Assembly (NCBI GenBank): GCA_011526585.1
Contig: WYBB01000113.1
Location: forward strand, 62,001 to 126,000
DNA: 64,000 bases
Direction of reading: 5' to 3'
DNA from: Deltaproteobacteria bacterium
GTDB taxonomy: Bacteria; Myxococcota_A; UBA9042; PHBI01
The notes under the pieces were generated by a model. The model saw nothing but the letters and a program-made list of their open reading frames with translations, was not told the origin of the DNA and did no database searches. Both the position numbers and the translations under genes were made by a program. Numbering within the stretch: position 1 is the stretch's first letter; every line of letters starts with the position of its first letter. Shown here piece after piece: positions 27,139 to 36,074 of the stretch.

Positions 27139-28674
27139 ATGGCGCTCCGACCTCCGTCACGCATCTTGCTCACGCTCGGCGCGCTCGTGCACGTGGCGTG
27201 CGGAGACGACCCGCTCGTCGCCGGGATCGACGCCGTCGACGGGGGCGACCTGCCCTCGCTCGGCGAGACGGCCGACGACGCCGAGGTCACCGCTTTGGGA
27301 GACACGGCGAGCGACGGGCAGGTGGCGCCGGCCGACGCGAACGACACGACCCCCGTGGAGGCGAGCGACGCCAACGAGCCGGCCGACACCACGACGGTCG
27401 CGCCCGACACCGGCGTCGCCGATTCGGGCGTCGTCGCCGACACGAGCGACGCGCTCGACACCCTCGGCCCCCCCGATATCCTCGATACTCTCGACACCAG
27501 CGACGCGCTCGACACCAGCGCTCAGCCCGACACGTCCGACACGTCCGACACGACCGAGACCGCGCCCGAGGACCTGCCGCCCGCCGATCAGGGCGAGCTC
27601 AGCGCGCCACCCTATCTCATGTGGGTCACGCCGACGGAGGTCAGCGTGCGCTGGGAGACGAAGACCCCGCTGGTCGGCCGCGTCGATTTCGGGCCCGACG
27701 ACGCGCTCGGCGAGACGATCGTCGAGCCCGCCGCGACGACCACCCACGAGCTCCGCCTGACCGGGCTCACGCCCGATCGGGAGCACAGCTACCGCGTCGT
27801 CTACGGCGGCGGCGCCTTGCCGATTCGACGCTTCCACACCGCGCCGCCCGAAGACAGCCGCGAGCCCTTCCGCTTCATCGTCTGGGGCGACAACCAGGAC
27901 GGCCCGGAGACCTTCACCGATCTGATGCCGGTCATGGCCGACGTCGAGCCGCGCTTCGCCATCTCGGTCGGCGACTGCGTGCAGAACGGCACGCGCGCCG
28001 AGTATCGCAGCCAGCTCTTCGGGCCGATGGCGGGCTTCGCCGATCAGGTCCCCTACCTCGTCGCCGCCGGCAACCACGAGCGTTATGGCGACCCGAGCGC
28101 CAGCCTCTTCGAGGAGTACTTCTCCCAGCCCGGCGACGAGCACTGCTTCGGCTGGCGCTATGGCGGGCTCTTCGTGCTCTTCATCGACTCCGAGCTCGAG
28201 CTCGATGGCACCTGGAACCAGCGCGCCTGTATCGAGCGCGAGCTCGGCTCCGAGGCGGCGCGCACGGCGGCGATCCGCGCGGCCGCGTTCCACAAGCCGC
28301 CACGCATCGAGTGGTGGTTCGGCGGCTACCTCGCCTTCCCCGACTCGATGGAGGCGCCCTGGGTGCGCGAAGAGCTCGAGCCGCTGCTCGAGTCGCTCGA
28401 CGTCGACGTCGTCTTCAACGGGCACAATCACCTCTACGCGCACACGCCCGAGACCCCCGGCGGCATCACCTGGGTCACGACCGGCGGCGGCGGCGGGCGC
28501 ATCGACAACCGCGGGCTGCTCGACATCTGGCGCGTCGGGCGCTGGCCGGAGATCGAGACGACCATCCACGAGTTCCACTTCCTGGTGGCGACGCTCGACG
28601 GCGACGAGCTCCTGATCGAGGCGATCGACCTCGACGGCCTGGTCATGCACAGCTTCGTCGTGTTCGGCGACTGA
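27139..28674 (+). CDS. Metallophosphoesterase lipoprotein (purple-acid-phosphatase-like)
   Basis: 512 residues. A signal peptide ends in a lipobox (HVAC). An acidic Asp/Thr/Ser tether runs from about residue 25 to 150. A fibronectin-like N-terminal phosphatase domain (YLMWVTPTEVSVRWET...) leads into a calcineurin-type metallophosphatase with motifs VWGDNQD, SVGDCVQNG, AAGNHERYG, and GHNHLYAHT. The first motif has Asn where many family members have x-His (GDNQ rather than GDxH). The product is expected on the cell surface or in the periplasm, acting on phosphoesters. ATG at 27139 opens onto the signal peptide; the longer frame from 26935 overlaps the sirtuin gene. Confidence 0.88.
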   Translation: MALRPPSRILLTLGALVHVACGDDPLVAGIDAVDGGDLPSLGETADDAEVTALGDTASDGQVAPADANDTTPVEASDANEPADTTTVAPDTGVADSGVVADTSDALDTLGPPDILDTLDTSDALDTSAQPDTSDTSDTTETAPEDLPPADQGELSAPPYLMWVTPTEVSVRWETKTPLVGRVDFGPDDALGETIVEPAATTTHELRLTGLTPDREHSYRVVYGGGALPIRRFHTAPPEDSREPFRFIVWGDNQDGPETFTDLMPVMADVEPRFAISVGDCVQNGTRAEYRSQLFGPMAGFADQVPYLVAAGNHERYGDPSASLFEEYFSQPGDEHCFGWRYGGLFVLFIDSELELDGTWNQRACIERELGSEAARTAAIRAAAFHKPPRIEWWFGGYLAFPDSMEAPWVREELEPLLESLDVDVVFNGHNHLYAHTPETPGGITWVTTGGGGGRIDNRGLLDIWRVGRWPEIETTIHEFHFLVATLDGDELLIEAIDLDGLVMHSFVVFGD

Positions 28675-28715
28675 ACGGTCGCGACGGGCGCGTCGACCTG
28701 GCGCTCAACCGTTCA
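28672..28715. terminator. Bidirectional hairpin joining two convergent stop codons
   Basis: TGAACGGT (28672-28679) pairs exactly with ACCGTTCA (28708-28715). A nested CGACG/CGTCG stem (28682-28695) lies inside. The outer left arm starts at the TGA of the rightward gene and the structure covers the stop of the leftward gene, as expected for a shared terminator. Confidence 0.5.
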
Positions 28716-29730
28716 ACGACTGGCCCGTGCGCGCCTCGATGCGCGCGCGCGCCTGGGCGCCGAGCTTGGCCTCGGCCGCGGCGTGGCGTGCCTCCTCCAG
28801 GCGGCCCAGGCCGACGAGCGCCGCGACGCGCACCTCGTCGATGGCGGGGGTGGCATTGGCGCGCTTCGCCCAGTCGAGCGCCTCCGACCAGTCCTCCAGC
28901 TCGGCGCTGGTGACGGCGAGCAGCTCGAAGGCGCGCTGCACCTGATCGGCGGCGACGTTGCGCTCGTCGCGCGCCTGGTAGGCGAGGCGCCGCGCCTCCT
29001 GCGGGTCGCCGGCGGACAACGCCTTGATCGCGTCGGCGAGCAGTTGATCGACGAGCTCGCTGCGCGCGCGCACGGCGATGGGTGAGCCCTGCCCGAGGTA
29101 GCGCACGTTCTGGAAGGCGAGCGCGACGGTGAGGATTCCGAGGAGGATGCTCTGGATCGTGACGGCGTAGACGAGCCCCACCGCGCAGATGGCGATGGCG
29201 ACGACGTGCACGATGCGCTCGGCCTTGGGCACGGGCTTGACGATGCGCAGGAGGCCGAGGCGGAAGAGCTGGCCCCCGTCGAGCGGGAAGAGCGGCAGGA
29301 GGTTCACCAGGCTCCAGTAGAAGTTGATGAACCACAGGCTGTCGATGAGGAAGTAGAGGAAGGGGCTCTGATGGATCGGTCCGGCGAAGGCGCCGCGCAC
29401 GATGGCGACCACCGCGGCGAGCGCGAGCCCGGCGAGCGGCCCGGCGATGATGATCAGCGCATCGTCGCGGTCGCGCGCGGCGCGCTCGTGCGCGCAGAGC
29501 CCTCCCCAGCCGTGCAGGTAGACCTGGGGCGAGAGGCGGAAGCGGCGCGCCACCAGCGCGTGGCCGAACTCGTGCACCAGGAACGAGACGACGACGGCGA
29601 TGAGCCAGCCGCCGATGGCCGGCAGGCCGCCGGCGCGCAGCGAGTAGGCGTAATAGCCGATGAGGAGGAGGAAGCCGAGGGTGGCGCGTACCGGGATCCC
29701 GGCGATCGTGAAGAGGTGAAACGCATCCAT
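28705..29730 (-). CDS. Site-2-protease-like M50 membrane metalloprotease
   Basis: About 341 residues with five or six membrane segments. The zinc motif HEFGHALVARR lies in the second helix and the third ligand region is NLLPLFPLDGGQL, both diagnostic of M50 (S2P) proteases. Such enzymes cut single-pass membrane substrates, often anti-sigma factors. The C-terminal ~110 residues are a soluble helical TPR-like tail, not PDZ or CBS. Starts at 29748 (GTG), 29742 or 29730 (ATG) are all possible; 29730 was chosen because it leads straight into the first amphipathic segment. It converges with the phosphatase gene and is divergent from a hybrid kinase. Confidence 0.88.
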   Translation of the reverse strand: MDAFHLFTIAGIPVRATLGFLLLIGYYAYSLRAGGLPAIGGWLIAVVVSFLVHEFGHALVARRFRLSPQVYLHGWGGLCAHERAARDRDDALIIIAGPLAGLALAAVVAIVRGAFAGPIHQSPFLYFLIDSLWFINFYWSLVNLLPLFPLDGGQLFRLGLLRIVKPVPKAERIVHVVAIAICAVGLVYAVTIQSILLGILTVALAFQNVRYLGQGSPIAVRARSELVDQLLADAIKALSAGDPQEARRLAYQARDERNVAADQVQRAFELLAVTSAELEDWSEALDWAKRANATPAIDEVRVAALVGLGRLEEARHAAAEAKLGAQARARIEARTGQSLNG

Positions 29731-29900
29731 CGCCGTCGGCATTGGCACGAGCGATCCACGATGGCAAGGCCGCGGCCCGCAGGTGTTAACTTGTGCGATG
29801 TGCCGATGAGGTAATTTTCACGACGCGCGAGGCGGTGCTAGAGTCGTGCTCGTGTCGCGCACGTCGCATCGTCCCCCCCACCGTGCGCCCTGGGAGTGAA

Positions 29901-31439
29901 GTGTCAGAAGGGATCGTCAAGCCGCGATCCGCAGGACCGGAGTCACCGTCGAAGGAGATCGACGATCTCCCGAGGCGCTCCCTGTCGGCGCGGGCGTGCC
30001 AGCGTCCCACCGTCGCCGCGATGAGCTCCGAGCTCACGGCGCTGCTCGGGGCGATGCCGGACATCACCACCGTCGTCGACGCCGACGGGCGGATCATCGC
30101 CTTGCACAGCGGCGACAGCCGCCACGATCTCGCGCCCGCCGAGCTCGTCGGCCGCCACCTGAGCGAGCTCCTGCCGGACGAGGCGTGGCGCGCGACGCAG
30201 CCGGTCCTCGAGCGGGCGTTGGCCACCGGCCGCCCCCAGGAGCTCCGCCACGCCTTCGAGCGGCACGGCCGCACCCTCTATCTCACCTCGCGCGCGCAGG
30301 TCTTCGGCGACCCGCCGCGCGTGCTCTGGCACACGCGCGACGTCACCGACGAGCGCGCGCTCCAGGACCGGCTCCTGCAGATCCAACGCTTCGAGGGCAC
30401 GGCGCTCTTCGCCAGCACCATCGCCCACGACTTCTCGAACCTGCTGACGGGGATCCTCGGCAACGCCGAGTTCGCCAGCGCCGAGATCCCGGTCGGCAGC
30501 GCCGCCGCCGACGCGCTGAGCGACGTGATCAGCGCCGCGCGCCGCGCCGCCGAGCTCTGCCATCAGCTCCTCGGCCTGAGCGGCAAGCGGCGTTTCTCGC
30601 TGAGCTTCGTGAACCTCTCCCAGCTCTGCGAGGAGATGTTGGTGATCCTGCGCACGTCGGTCGACCGTCGCATCGACGTCGTGCGCGAGCTCGCCGAGCC
30701 CGAGGCCATGCCCATCCTGATCGGCGACGACATCCAACTGCGCCAGATCATCTTGAACCTGCTCTCACACGCGTCCGACGCCATCGGCGCCACCGACGGC
30801 ACCATCATCGCGCGCACCGGCGCCGTCGCCGCGCACGACGAGCGCGACGCCGGCTGGGCCTACCTCGAGATCGAGCACGACGGCGCGCGCCTCGACGAGC
30901 GCGTGCGCCAGCGCCTGCTGGAGCCCTTCCACCCGGCACCCTTCGGCGCCGGCGAGCTCGGGCTCGCCGCGACTTTCGCGATCGTGCGCGCGCACGGCGG
31001 CGCGGTCGTGATCGACGACGGACGGCGCGGCGGGACGCGCGTGCGTGTGTCCTTTCCGCTCGAGCGCGAGCCCGACGCGCAACCGACGGATCGCAGCGCC
31101 GACGAAGGCGCGCCGGTGGCGACCCTCGGACGCGGCGGCCTCGTCCTGGTCGTCAGCGCCGACGTCGAGCTCCTCGGTGCGTGCCGGCGCGCGCTCGAGC
31201 TCGCGGGCCATCGCATGCAGCGCATCAACAGCGTCGCCGAAGCGCTCATCGCCGTGCGCGCCATCGCGGGGCTCATGCGCGGCGTCGTCATCGATGGTGC
31301 GCTCGGTGCGGAGGTCACGCGCCTCCTCACGCTCATCGACGAGGTCGCACCCGCGGTATCGCGGGTCGTCGTGCGCGACGCGATGCCCGGACCTGCACTC
31401 GAACCCGACGCGCTCGCTGCCTTGATCGCACGACTCTGA
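29901..31439 (+). CDS. PAS hybrid histidine kinase with degenerate receiver
   Basis: About 512 residues. A PAS domain (about 45-150; DITTVVDADGRIIALHSGD) precedes a HisKA region with the H-box IAHDFSNLLTGILGN (His near 176), of the NtrB/hybrid type. The HATPase has the N-box IILNLLSHASDAIG and late G-boxes GAGELGLAATFAI; the usual DNG/GxG acid region is degraded (HDGARLDERVRQ). The last ~120 residues look like a receiver (LVLVVSADVELLGACRRALELAG) with a weak acceptor site (VVIDGALG) and no obvious conserved Lys. GTG at 29901 has GGGAG upstream; ATG at 30021 is an alternative start at the PAS edge. Confidence 0.8.
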   Translation: MSEGIVKPRSAGPESPSKEIDDLPRRSLSARACQRPTVAAMSSELTALLGAMPDITTVVDADGRIIALHSGDSRHDLAPAELVGRHLSELLPDEAWRATQPVLERALATGRPQELRHAFERHGRTLYLTSRAQVFGDPPRVLWHTRDVTDERALQDRLLQIQRFEGTALFASTIAHDFSNLLTGILGNAEFASAEIPVGSAAADALSDVISAARRAAELCHQLLGLSGKRRFSLSFVNLSQLCEEMLVILRTSVDRRIDVVRELAEPEAMPILIGDDIQLRQIILNLLSHASDAIGATDGTIIARTGAVAAHDERDAGWAYLEIEHDGARLDERVRQRLLEPFHPAPFGAGELGLAATFAIVRAHGGAVVIDDGRRGGTRVRVSFPLEREPDAQPTDRSADEGAPVATLGRGGLVLVVSADVELLGACRRALELAGHRMQRINSVAEALIAVRAIAGLMRGVVIDGALGAEVTRLLTLIDEVAPAVSRVVVRDAMPGPALEPDALAALIARL

Positions 31440-31451
31440 TAAGACCAGTCC

Positions 31452-32051
31452 ATGGAGGGGCCGTGGATCGTCATCGTCGCGCTGGTCGTCGCCGCGGGCC
31501 TGTGGGTCGCCGCGCGCGCACGCCGCGTCTCGCCCGAGAGCGTCCTCGAGGCGCTCGGGTTCAGGGCGAGCGACGGCGTCTACCGCGGCGCGTGGCGTGG
31601 GCGCGACGTGACGCTCACGCCCGACGGCGCGGCGCTCACCGCGACCGTCGCCCTCGATCCATCACCGCTCGCACATGAGACCCTGGTACGCGCCCTGGGT
31701 CGGGGCGAGCTCATGGGCGCGCTGCACGAGCACGCCGCCTCCGCCGGCGAGCGTGCGCTCAACGCACGCCTCGCCGCGGGGTGGCGCGTGGCCACGCTGC
31801 GGGCGTGGCTCGATCGTCTCGCGGCGTTGGCCGACCGACTCGAGGCCCTGCCCCGCGCCGAGGGCATGGTACGCTGGTTCCTCGAGACCAGCGACGGCGG
31901 GGCCCGCGTCGACGCGCTCGCCCGTCTGCTCGCCGCCTACCCCGATGCGCCGGAGACGCTCGACGCCTGCAAGCAGGAGCGCGACCACCCCTACGACGCC
32001 CGCACCGCCGACCTGGCCCGCGAGCACCTGCGACGGCGCGGCGATCGGTAA
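31452..32051 (+). CDS. Hypothetical single-pass membrane protein
   Basis: 199 residues. An N-terminal helix (IVIVALVVAAGLWVAARA) anchors a helical, Ala/Leu/Arg-rich soluble part with no recognised motif. It starts 12 bp after the hybrid kinase stop, suggesting cotranscription. The later half (VDALARLLAAYPDAPETLDAC) reads like a HEAT/TPR-type helical pair. Function is unknown. Confidence 0.7.
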   Translation: MEGPWIVIVALVVAAGLWVAARARRVSPESVLEALGFRASDGVYRGAWRGRDVTLTPDGAALTATVALDPSPLAHETLVRALGRGELMGALHEHAASAGERALNARLAAGWRVATLRAWLDRLAALADRLEALPRAEGMVRWFLETSDGGARVDALARLLAAYPDAPETLDACKQERDHPYDARTADLAREHLRRRGDR

Positions 32052-32171
32052 CCGCCGCGTCCCGCTCCGCCCAAGGCCGGAGGCGCAGGTTACCGGCCGG
32101 CCCATTCGCGGTTGACGCGATCCGCCTGCTCTGGAACTTCTCATCCAGGTCGGTTCCGAGCACGAGGCATC

Positions 32172-33536
32172 GTGGTCGCAGCACAGGATCATGCCAAGAC
32201 GCAGGGCACGCCCGAGGCGGCGAGCCCCTCGCGACAGGCCGGGCAGGCCCCCGAGGACAAGGCGGGCATCAAGCGCGAGCTCAACGGCAAGTCGTTCGCC
32301 GAGCAGGAGGCGTTGCTCGCGCCGGAGGAGAACCGGCCGGTGCTCGCGGGTGCGTCCGGCGCGCAAGCGGGACAGACCCCGGTGGCGGCGGGGGCGGGCG
32401 CGACGCAGGCGCGCGCGGCGGACACCGTGGTGCTCTCGAACAACCCGAGGTGGGCGACCGCCGCCTTCCTGATCTGGTTTCGCCAGCAGGTGCAGGCCAA
32501 GGTCGAGGGTTGGGGCCTGCCGTTCAGCGGCGCCGAGATCGCGCTCGCGCAAGACGGCGGCACGCAGGTCGTCACGATGAAGTGGAACGACGCCTGGGGC
32601 AGCCGCCCCACCACACCGGTCTTCGGCGAGAAGCTCAACCCGCTCGACGCCAGGGTCGCCGTCACCGGCGTGCACCGCTTGCGCGGCTGGGGCGCCGTCG
32701 AGGGCGGCAAGCAGGGCAAGATCGACGCGCTCCTCGGCGGCGAGACCAACCTCGTGTCCGAGGCGGCGCGCAACGATCTGCGCCGCAAGTTCGCCGGGCT
32801 CGACGCCCGCCCCGAGAGCGAGCAGGCCGGGACCCTCGAGGGCCTCCTCGGCGCGCGCGAGGCCAAGCCCGGCCTCGCCAGCGAAGCGGTCGAGACCACG
32901 CCCACGACCTTCACGCTCAGCGCCCCGAGCGAGCAGTCCAACTACGAGTTCCGCGGCGCCAAGGGGGACGCGCTCGTCTACCGTGCGGCCTTCAGCGACG
33001 GCACCTCGCTCACGATCGTCGCGCCCAAGGCGCCCGATCCGGGCATGCACTACCACAGCGTGCAGGAGGCCGCCGAGGCCGCGTCCTACCTCCCGCGCCA
33101 GAGTCGTGCGACGATCCACACCGTGCTGCTCAATGCCCGCAAGAACCCCGACGACGCGCACTGGGCGGTTCAGTACAACACGCCGGACTTCCACTCGTAC
33201 ATGACCGCCGGCGCCGCCGGGATCGTGACGGTCTATCCCAACGACAAGCCGCTGCCCGACGCCGGCGGCATGCGCGGCTCGATGATCCACGAGACCGGCC
33301 ACGCCTGGAGCTACCAGAAGTGGGGCAACGACAAGACCAAGGGCGGCTGGGCGCGCTGGAAGGCCGCCATGGACGCGGACGGCATCGCCGTGTCGCAGTA
33401 CGCGATGAACGACATCGCCGAGGACGTCGCCGAGACCGTGCAGGTCTACGGCTCGACCCAGGGCACGCCGAAGTACGGCGAGTACAAGTCCATGATCCCC
33501 GCGCGCCTCGCGATCCTCGAGCAGGAGCTCGGGTGA
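32172..33536 (+). CDS. Putative secreted effector with HETGH zinc-metalloprotease motif
   Basis: About 454 residues from GTG at 32172, which has GAGG just upstream; the same frame is open back to TTG at 32112. There is no Sec signal. The N-terminal ~100 residues are disordered, Ala/Gly/Gln-rich, and contain RELNGKSFAEQEALLAP, resembling leader segments of effector-like proteins linked to contractile injection systems. A middle domain (about 95-240) is of unknown fold. Near residue 373 is the zinc motif SMIHETGHAWS, and about 40 residues later NDIAEDVAETVQVYG could supply the third ligand. A peptidase role is well supported by the motif; effector status is inference. A small gene follows 40 bp later and may be its partner. 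Confidence 0.65.
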   Translation: MVAAQDHAKTQGTPEAASPSRQAGQAPEDKAGIKRELNGKSFAEQEALLAPEENRPVLAGASGAQAGQTPVAAGAGATQARAADTVVLSNNPRWATAAFLIWFRQQVQAKVEGWGLPFSGAEIALAQDGGTQVVTMKWNDAWGSRPTTPVFGEKLNPLDARVAVTGVHRLRGWGAVEGGKQGKIDALLGGETNLVSEAARNDLRRKFAGLDARPESEQAGTLEGLLGAREAKPGLASEAVETTPTTFTLSAPSEQSNYEFRGAKGDALVYRAAFSDGTSLTIVAPKAPDPGMHYHSVQEAAEAASYLPRQSRATIHTVLLNARKNPDDAHWAVQYNTPDFHSYMTAGAAGIVTVYPNDKPLPDAGGMRGSMIHETGHAWSYQKWGNDKTKGGWARWKAAMDADGIAVSQYAMNDIAEDVAETVQVYGSTQGTPKYGEYKSMIPARLAILEQELG

Positions 33537-33576
33537 GCGCCGGACGAGCCGGGCACGCGCCATGGGAGAACCATCG

Positions 33577-33894
33577 ATGAACGCGAGTCTTTCCCCGAGC
33601 GGCGAGCCGCATCCCGGCGAGATCGTCAACCACGACGCGATCGACGGTCGCACCTGGACGAGCCCGGCGAGCGAGGTGCCGCAGACGATCGGCTGGGTGC
33701 GGATCGGCGAGACCTGGGAAGCGGTCGTGCGCATCGAGATCAGCGGCACGCCCGAGCTGCGGCGCATCTCCAAGCTCGGGCGCGACGGCGCGCTGCTCGA
33801 GTCGACGGTGCAGGCGCCGCCCCCGTCGCCGCGCACGAGCGCGCCGAGCCCGGTCCCGACCCCGACGCCGACCCCGTCGCCGCCCGAGGAGTGA
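33577..33894 (+). CDS. Small hypothetical protein with proline-rich tail
   Basis: 105 residues from ATG 33577 (GGGAGA upstream); ATG 33562 is a weaker alternative. Residues 15-80 form a compact beta-rich domain (TIGWVRIGETWEAVVRIEI) and the last 25 are Pro/Ser/Thr repeats (PVPTPTPTPSPP). It directly follows the HETGH protein, so an accessory or immunity role is possible but unproven. Confidence 0.6.
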   Translation: MNASLSPSGEPHPGEIVNHDAIDGRTWTSPASEVPQTIGWVRIGETWEAVVRIEISGTPELRRISKLGRDGALLESTVQAPPPSPRTSAPSPVPTPTPTPSPPEE

Positions 33895-33896
33895 AC

Positions 33897-33922
33897 GGCC
33901 GCGCCGTCGCCCGGCGCCGGCC
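33897..33922. terminator. GC-rich hairpin between convergent genes
   Basis: GGCCGCGCC (33897-33905) pairs with GGCGCCGGCC (33913-33922) with one bulge and a 7-nt loop, just after the TGA of the small gene and before the stop of the leftward BNR lipoprotein. Confidence 0.45.
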
Positions 33923-33925
33923 GCC

Positions 33926-36013
33926 TCAATCGATGCGATGACGGATGACGCGGTTGCCGCGCGTGCTCGCGACGAGCCAGCGCGCGCCGCCGTCGTCCTC
34001 GGTCAGCGCGAGGTGGCCCCAGCCCTCGACGGGCAGACACCAGGCGTCGAAGGACTCGAAGCGCAGGCCGTCGTCGCTGACCTTGATGACACCGCTCAGC
34101 TCGCTGGCGAAGAGGCGGCCGCTCGGCTCGTCGTGCACGAGCGAGAACACCGTCAGGGTGTCGAGCCCCTGGTTGGACGCACCCCAGGTCTCGCCGCCGT
34201 CCTGCGAGAGCCACACCCCCTTGCCCGAGACCAGGGCGTAGAGGCGCAAGACGCCTTTGGAGAGATCGGCGAAGAGCGCGGCGACCTGATCGCCCGACAG
34301 GGCGTTGTCGGGGCGGCGCCAGGTCGCGCCGTCGTCGTCGGAGATCGCGACGCCGGCGCCGAGGAGCCCGAGGTAGAGGCGGCCGGGACGGGTGGGATCG
34401 GCGAGGATCGCGCGCGCGTCGATGTAGGTGCCGGCCGCGGTGGGAAACGGGCTCAAGCCGGTGTTGCTCGGGGTCCAGGCGACCGTCGGATCGGTCGGCC
34501 GGGCCGAGCGCATGAGCCCCGCGACCTGGCTCGTGACGAGGAGCTCGCCGGTCGACGCGAGGATCATGGCGTCGGTGGCGTTGTAGAGGCCGGGTACGAG
34601 GGTGAAGGTCTCGGCGCGCGCGTCGCCGATGAAGACGTCGTTGGCGCCGCCAGCGACGAGCAGATCGTCGAGTGGCGCGACGAGCCAGGCGAAGTCGCGC
34701 GGGAAGGTGTCGACGCGCTGCCACGGGGTCGCGGCGGTGCGCGTCCACAGGCCGTTGCCCCAGGTCGTGAGCCAGCTGCGGCCGGCGTGGTGGGCGAGCC
34801 CGTTCATCGAGAGGCCGGCGATGGCGGGGATCGGGGTCCAGGTGAAGGCGCCGTCGGTGCTGCGGAAGAGGCCGGCGTGCGAGGCGAGCAAGAGCGTGTC
34901 GGGATCGCTCGGGTGGGGCACGAGGCGCGGGGCGAAGCGGCCGATCTCGACGTCGATCCCGGTCATGTGCGGGCCGCTGAGCGCGCCGCCGTCGACGCGG
35001 AAGATGCCGCGCTGGTAGGCGCTGACGTAGAGGCGCTCGCAGGTGTCGGCGGGGAACTGCACGTCGAGCACGTCGAAGCCTTCGAGCGCGGCGATGCGCT
35101 CCCAGGTGAGGCCGCGGTCGTGCGAGATCAGGGCGCCGCGGCGCACGGCGGCGACGACGCGCTCGGGGTCGCGCGGGCAGAAGGCGAGCCCGTAGCCCCA
35201 GACCGCATCGGTCGTGGCGGTCGTCCAGCTGAGGCCGCTGTCGGTGGTGCGCAGGACGAGGCCTCCGCCGCCCGGGCCGTAGTTGTCGTTCTGGAGGATC
35301 CCGGTGGCGAGCACGAGGTCGGGGTCGTCGGGCGGGGCGGCCAGCGCGTAGACGAGCATGCGCGGCACGCCGACGTTGACGGCGCGGAAGGACTGGCCGC
35401 CGTCGTCCGAGCGCATGATCCCGGCGCCCTCGGTGCCGGCGAAGACGCGCTGCGGCAGCGCCGGGTGGAGCAGGATCGTGTGCAGGAGGAGGCCGCCCAG
35501 CGCGTGCTGGGTGAAGGTACGGCCGCTGTCCTCGGAGCGGTAGAGGCCGGTGCTGGTGGCGGCGAGCACGACCTTCGGATCGTCGGGCGGGAAGGCGAGG
35601 CGGCGCACGGTGACGCCTTCGCCCCAGAGCGTGAACGCGGCGCCGTCGTCGACCGAGCGGGCGAGCGCGCCGCCGGAGGCCGCGAGGGCGACGCCGGGCA
35701 GGCGCGGGTCGAAGGCGGCGTAGTCGACGCGACCGCCGGCGAGGCCGTCGGACCAGTCGTGCCAGGGGCAGGGCTCCGGGGGCCGTAGGTCGGGCCCGCT
35801 GTCCGCGTGGTCGGAGGGATCGGCTGTGTCGAGTGCGTCGAGGATGCCGGAGGGCGTCGCGTCGGATGGATCGGGGTCGTCGAGCGCGTCGAGCTCGTGC
35901 GGCGTGTCGTCGATCCCGGTGTCCGCCGCGGGGGCGCCGGCGCGCTCGTCACCGCAGCCGGTGGGCGCGAGCGCGAGCGCGAACAGGAGCGAGAGGAGGC
36001 GCAGGCGATGCAC
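33926..36013 (-). CDS. Lipoprotein with BNR/sortilin-like beta-propeller repeats
   Basis: 695 residues from GTG at 36013. The signal peptide ends in a lipobox (APTGC) and is followed by an acidic Asp/Pro/Ser tether to about residue 80. The body is a series of ~45-residue repeats with the Asp-box pattern S-x-D-x-G-x-T-W (RSVDDGAAFTLW, RSEDSGRTF, RSDDGGQSF, ISDDDGATW, LSQDGGETW), typical of BNR, Ycf48 and sortilin-type propellers. Such proteins usually bind ligands or scaffold assemblies; there is no sialidase catalytic Arg/Glu set that can be pointed to. Surface location is inferred from the tether. Confidence 0.85.
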   Translation of the reverse strand: MHRLRLLSLLFALALAPTGCGDERAGAPAADTGIDDTPHELDALDDPDPSDATPSGILDALDTADPSDHADSGPDLRPPEPCPWHDWSDGLAGGRVDYAAFDPRLPGVALAASGGALARSVDDGAAFTLWGEGVTVRRLAFPPDDPKVVLAATSTGLYRSEDSGRTFTQHALGGLLLHTILLHPALPQRVFAGTEGAGIMRSDDGGQSFRAVNVGVPRMLVYALAAPPDDPDLVLATGILQNDNYGPGGGGLVLRTTDSGLSWTTATTDAVWGYGLAFCPRDPERVVAAVRRGALISHDRGLTWERIAALEGFDVLDVQFPADTCERLYVSAYQRGIFRVDGGALSGPHMTGIDVEIGRFAPRLVPHPSDPDTLLLASHAGLFRSTDGAFTWTPIPAIAGLSMNGLAHHAGRSWLTTWGNGLWTRTAATPWQRVDTFPRDFAWLVAPLDDLLVAGGANDVFIGDARAETFTLVPGLYNATDAMILASTGELLVTSQVAGLMRSARPTDPTVAWTPSNTGLSPFPTAAGTYIDARAILADPTRPGRLYLGLLGAGVAISDDDGATWRRPDNALSGDQVAALFADLSKGVLRLYALVSGKGVWLSQDGGETWGASNQGLDTLTVFSLVHDEPSGRLFASELSGVIKVSDDGLRFESFDAWCLPVEGWGHLALTEDDGGARWLVASTRGNRVIRHRID

Positions 36014-36074
36014 GCACCGAGCGTAGCGCAGGCGCGCGGCTCGGATCAGGTTCGAGGCACAAAAGGGTCGCAGC

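Noticed and set aside
31662..34748. 1028-codon open frame on the - strand
   Set aside because: Spans several supported genes in antisense or in the wrong frame, with low-complexity translation.
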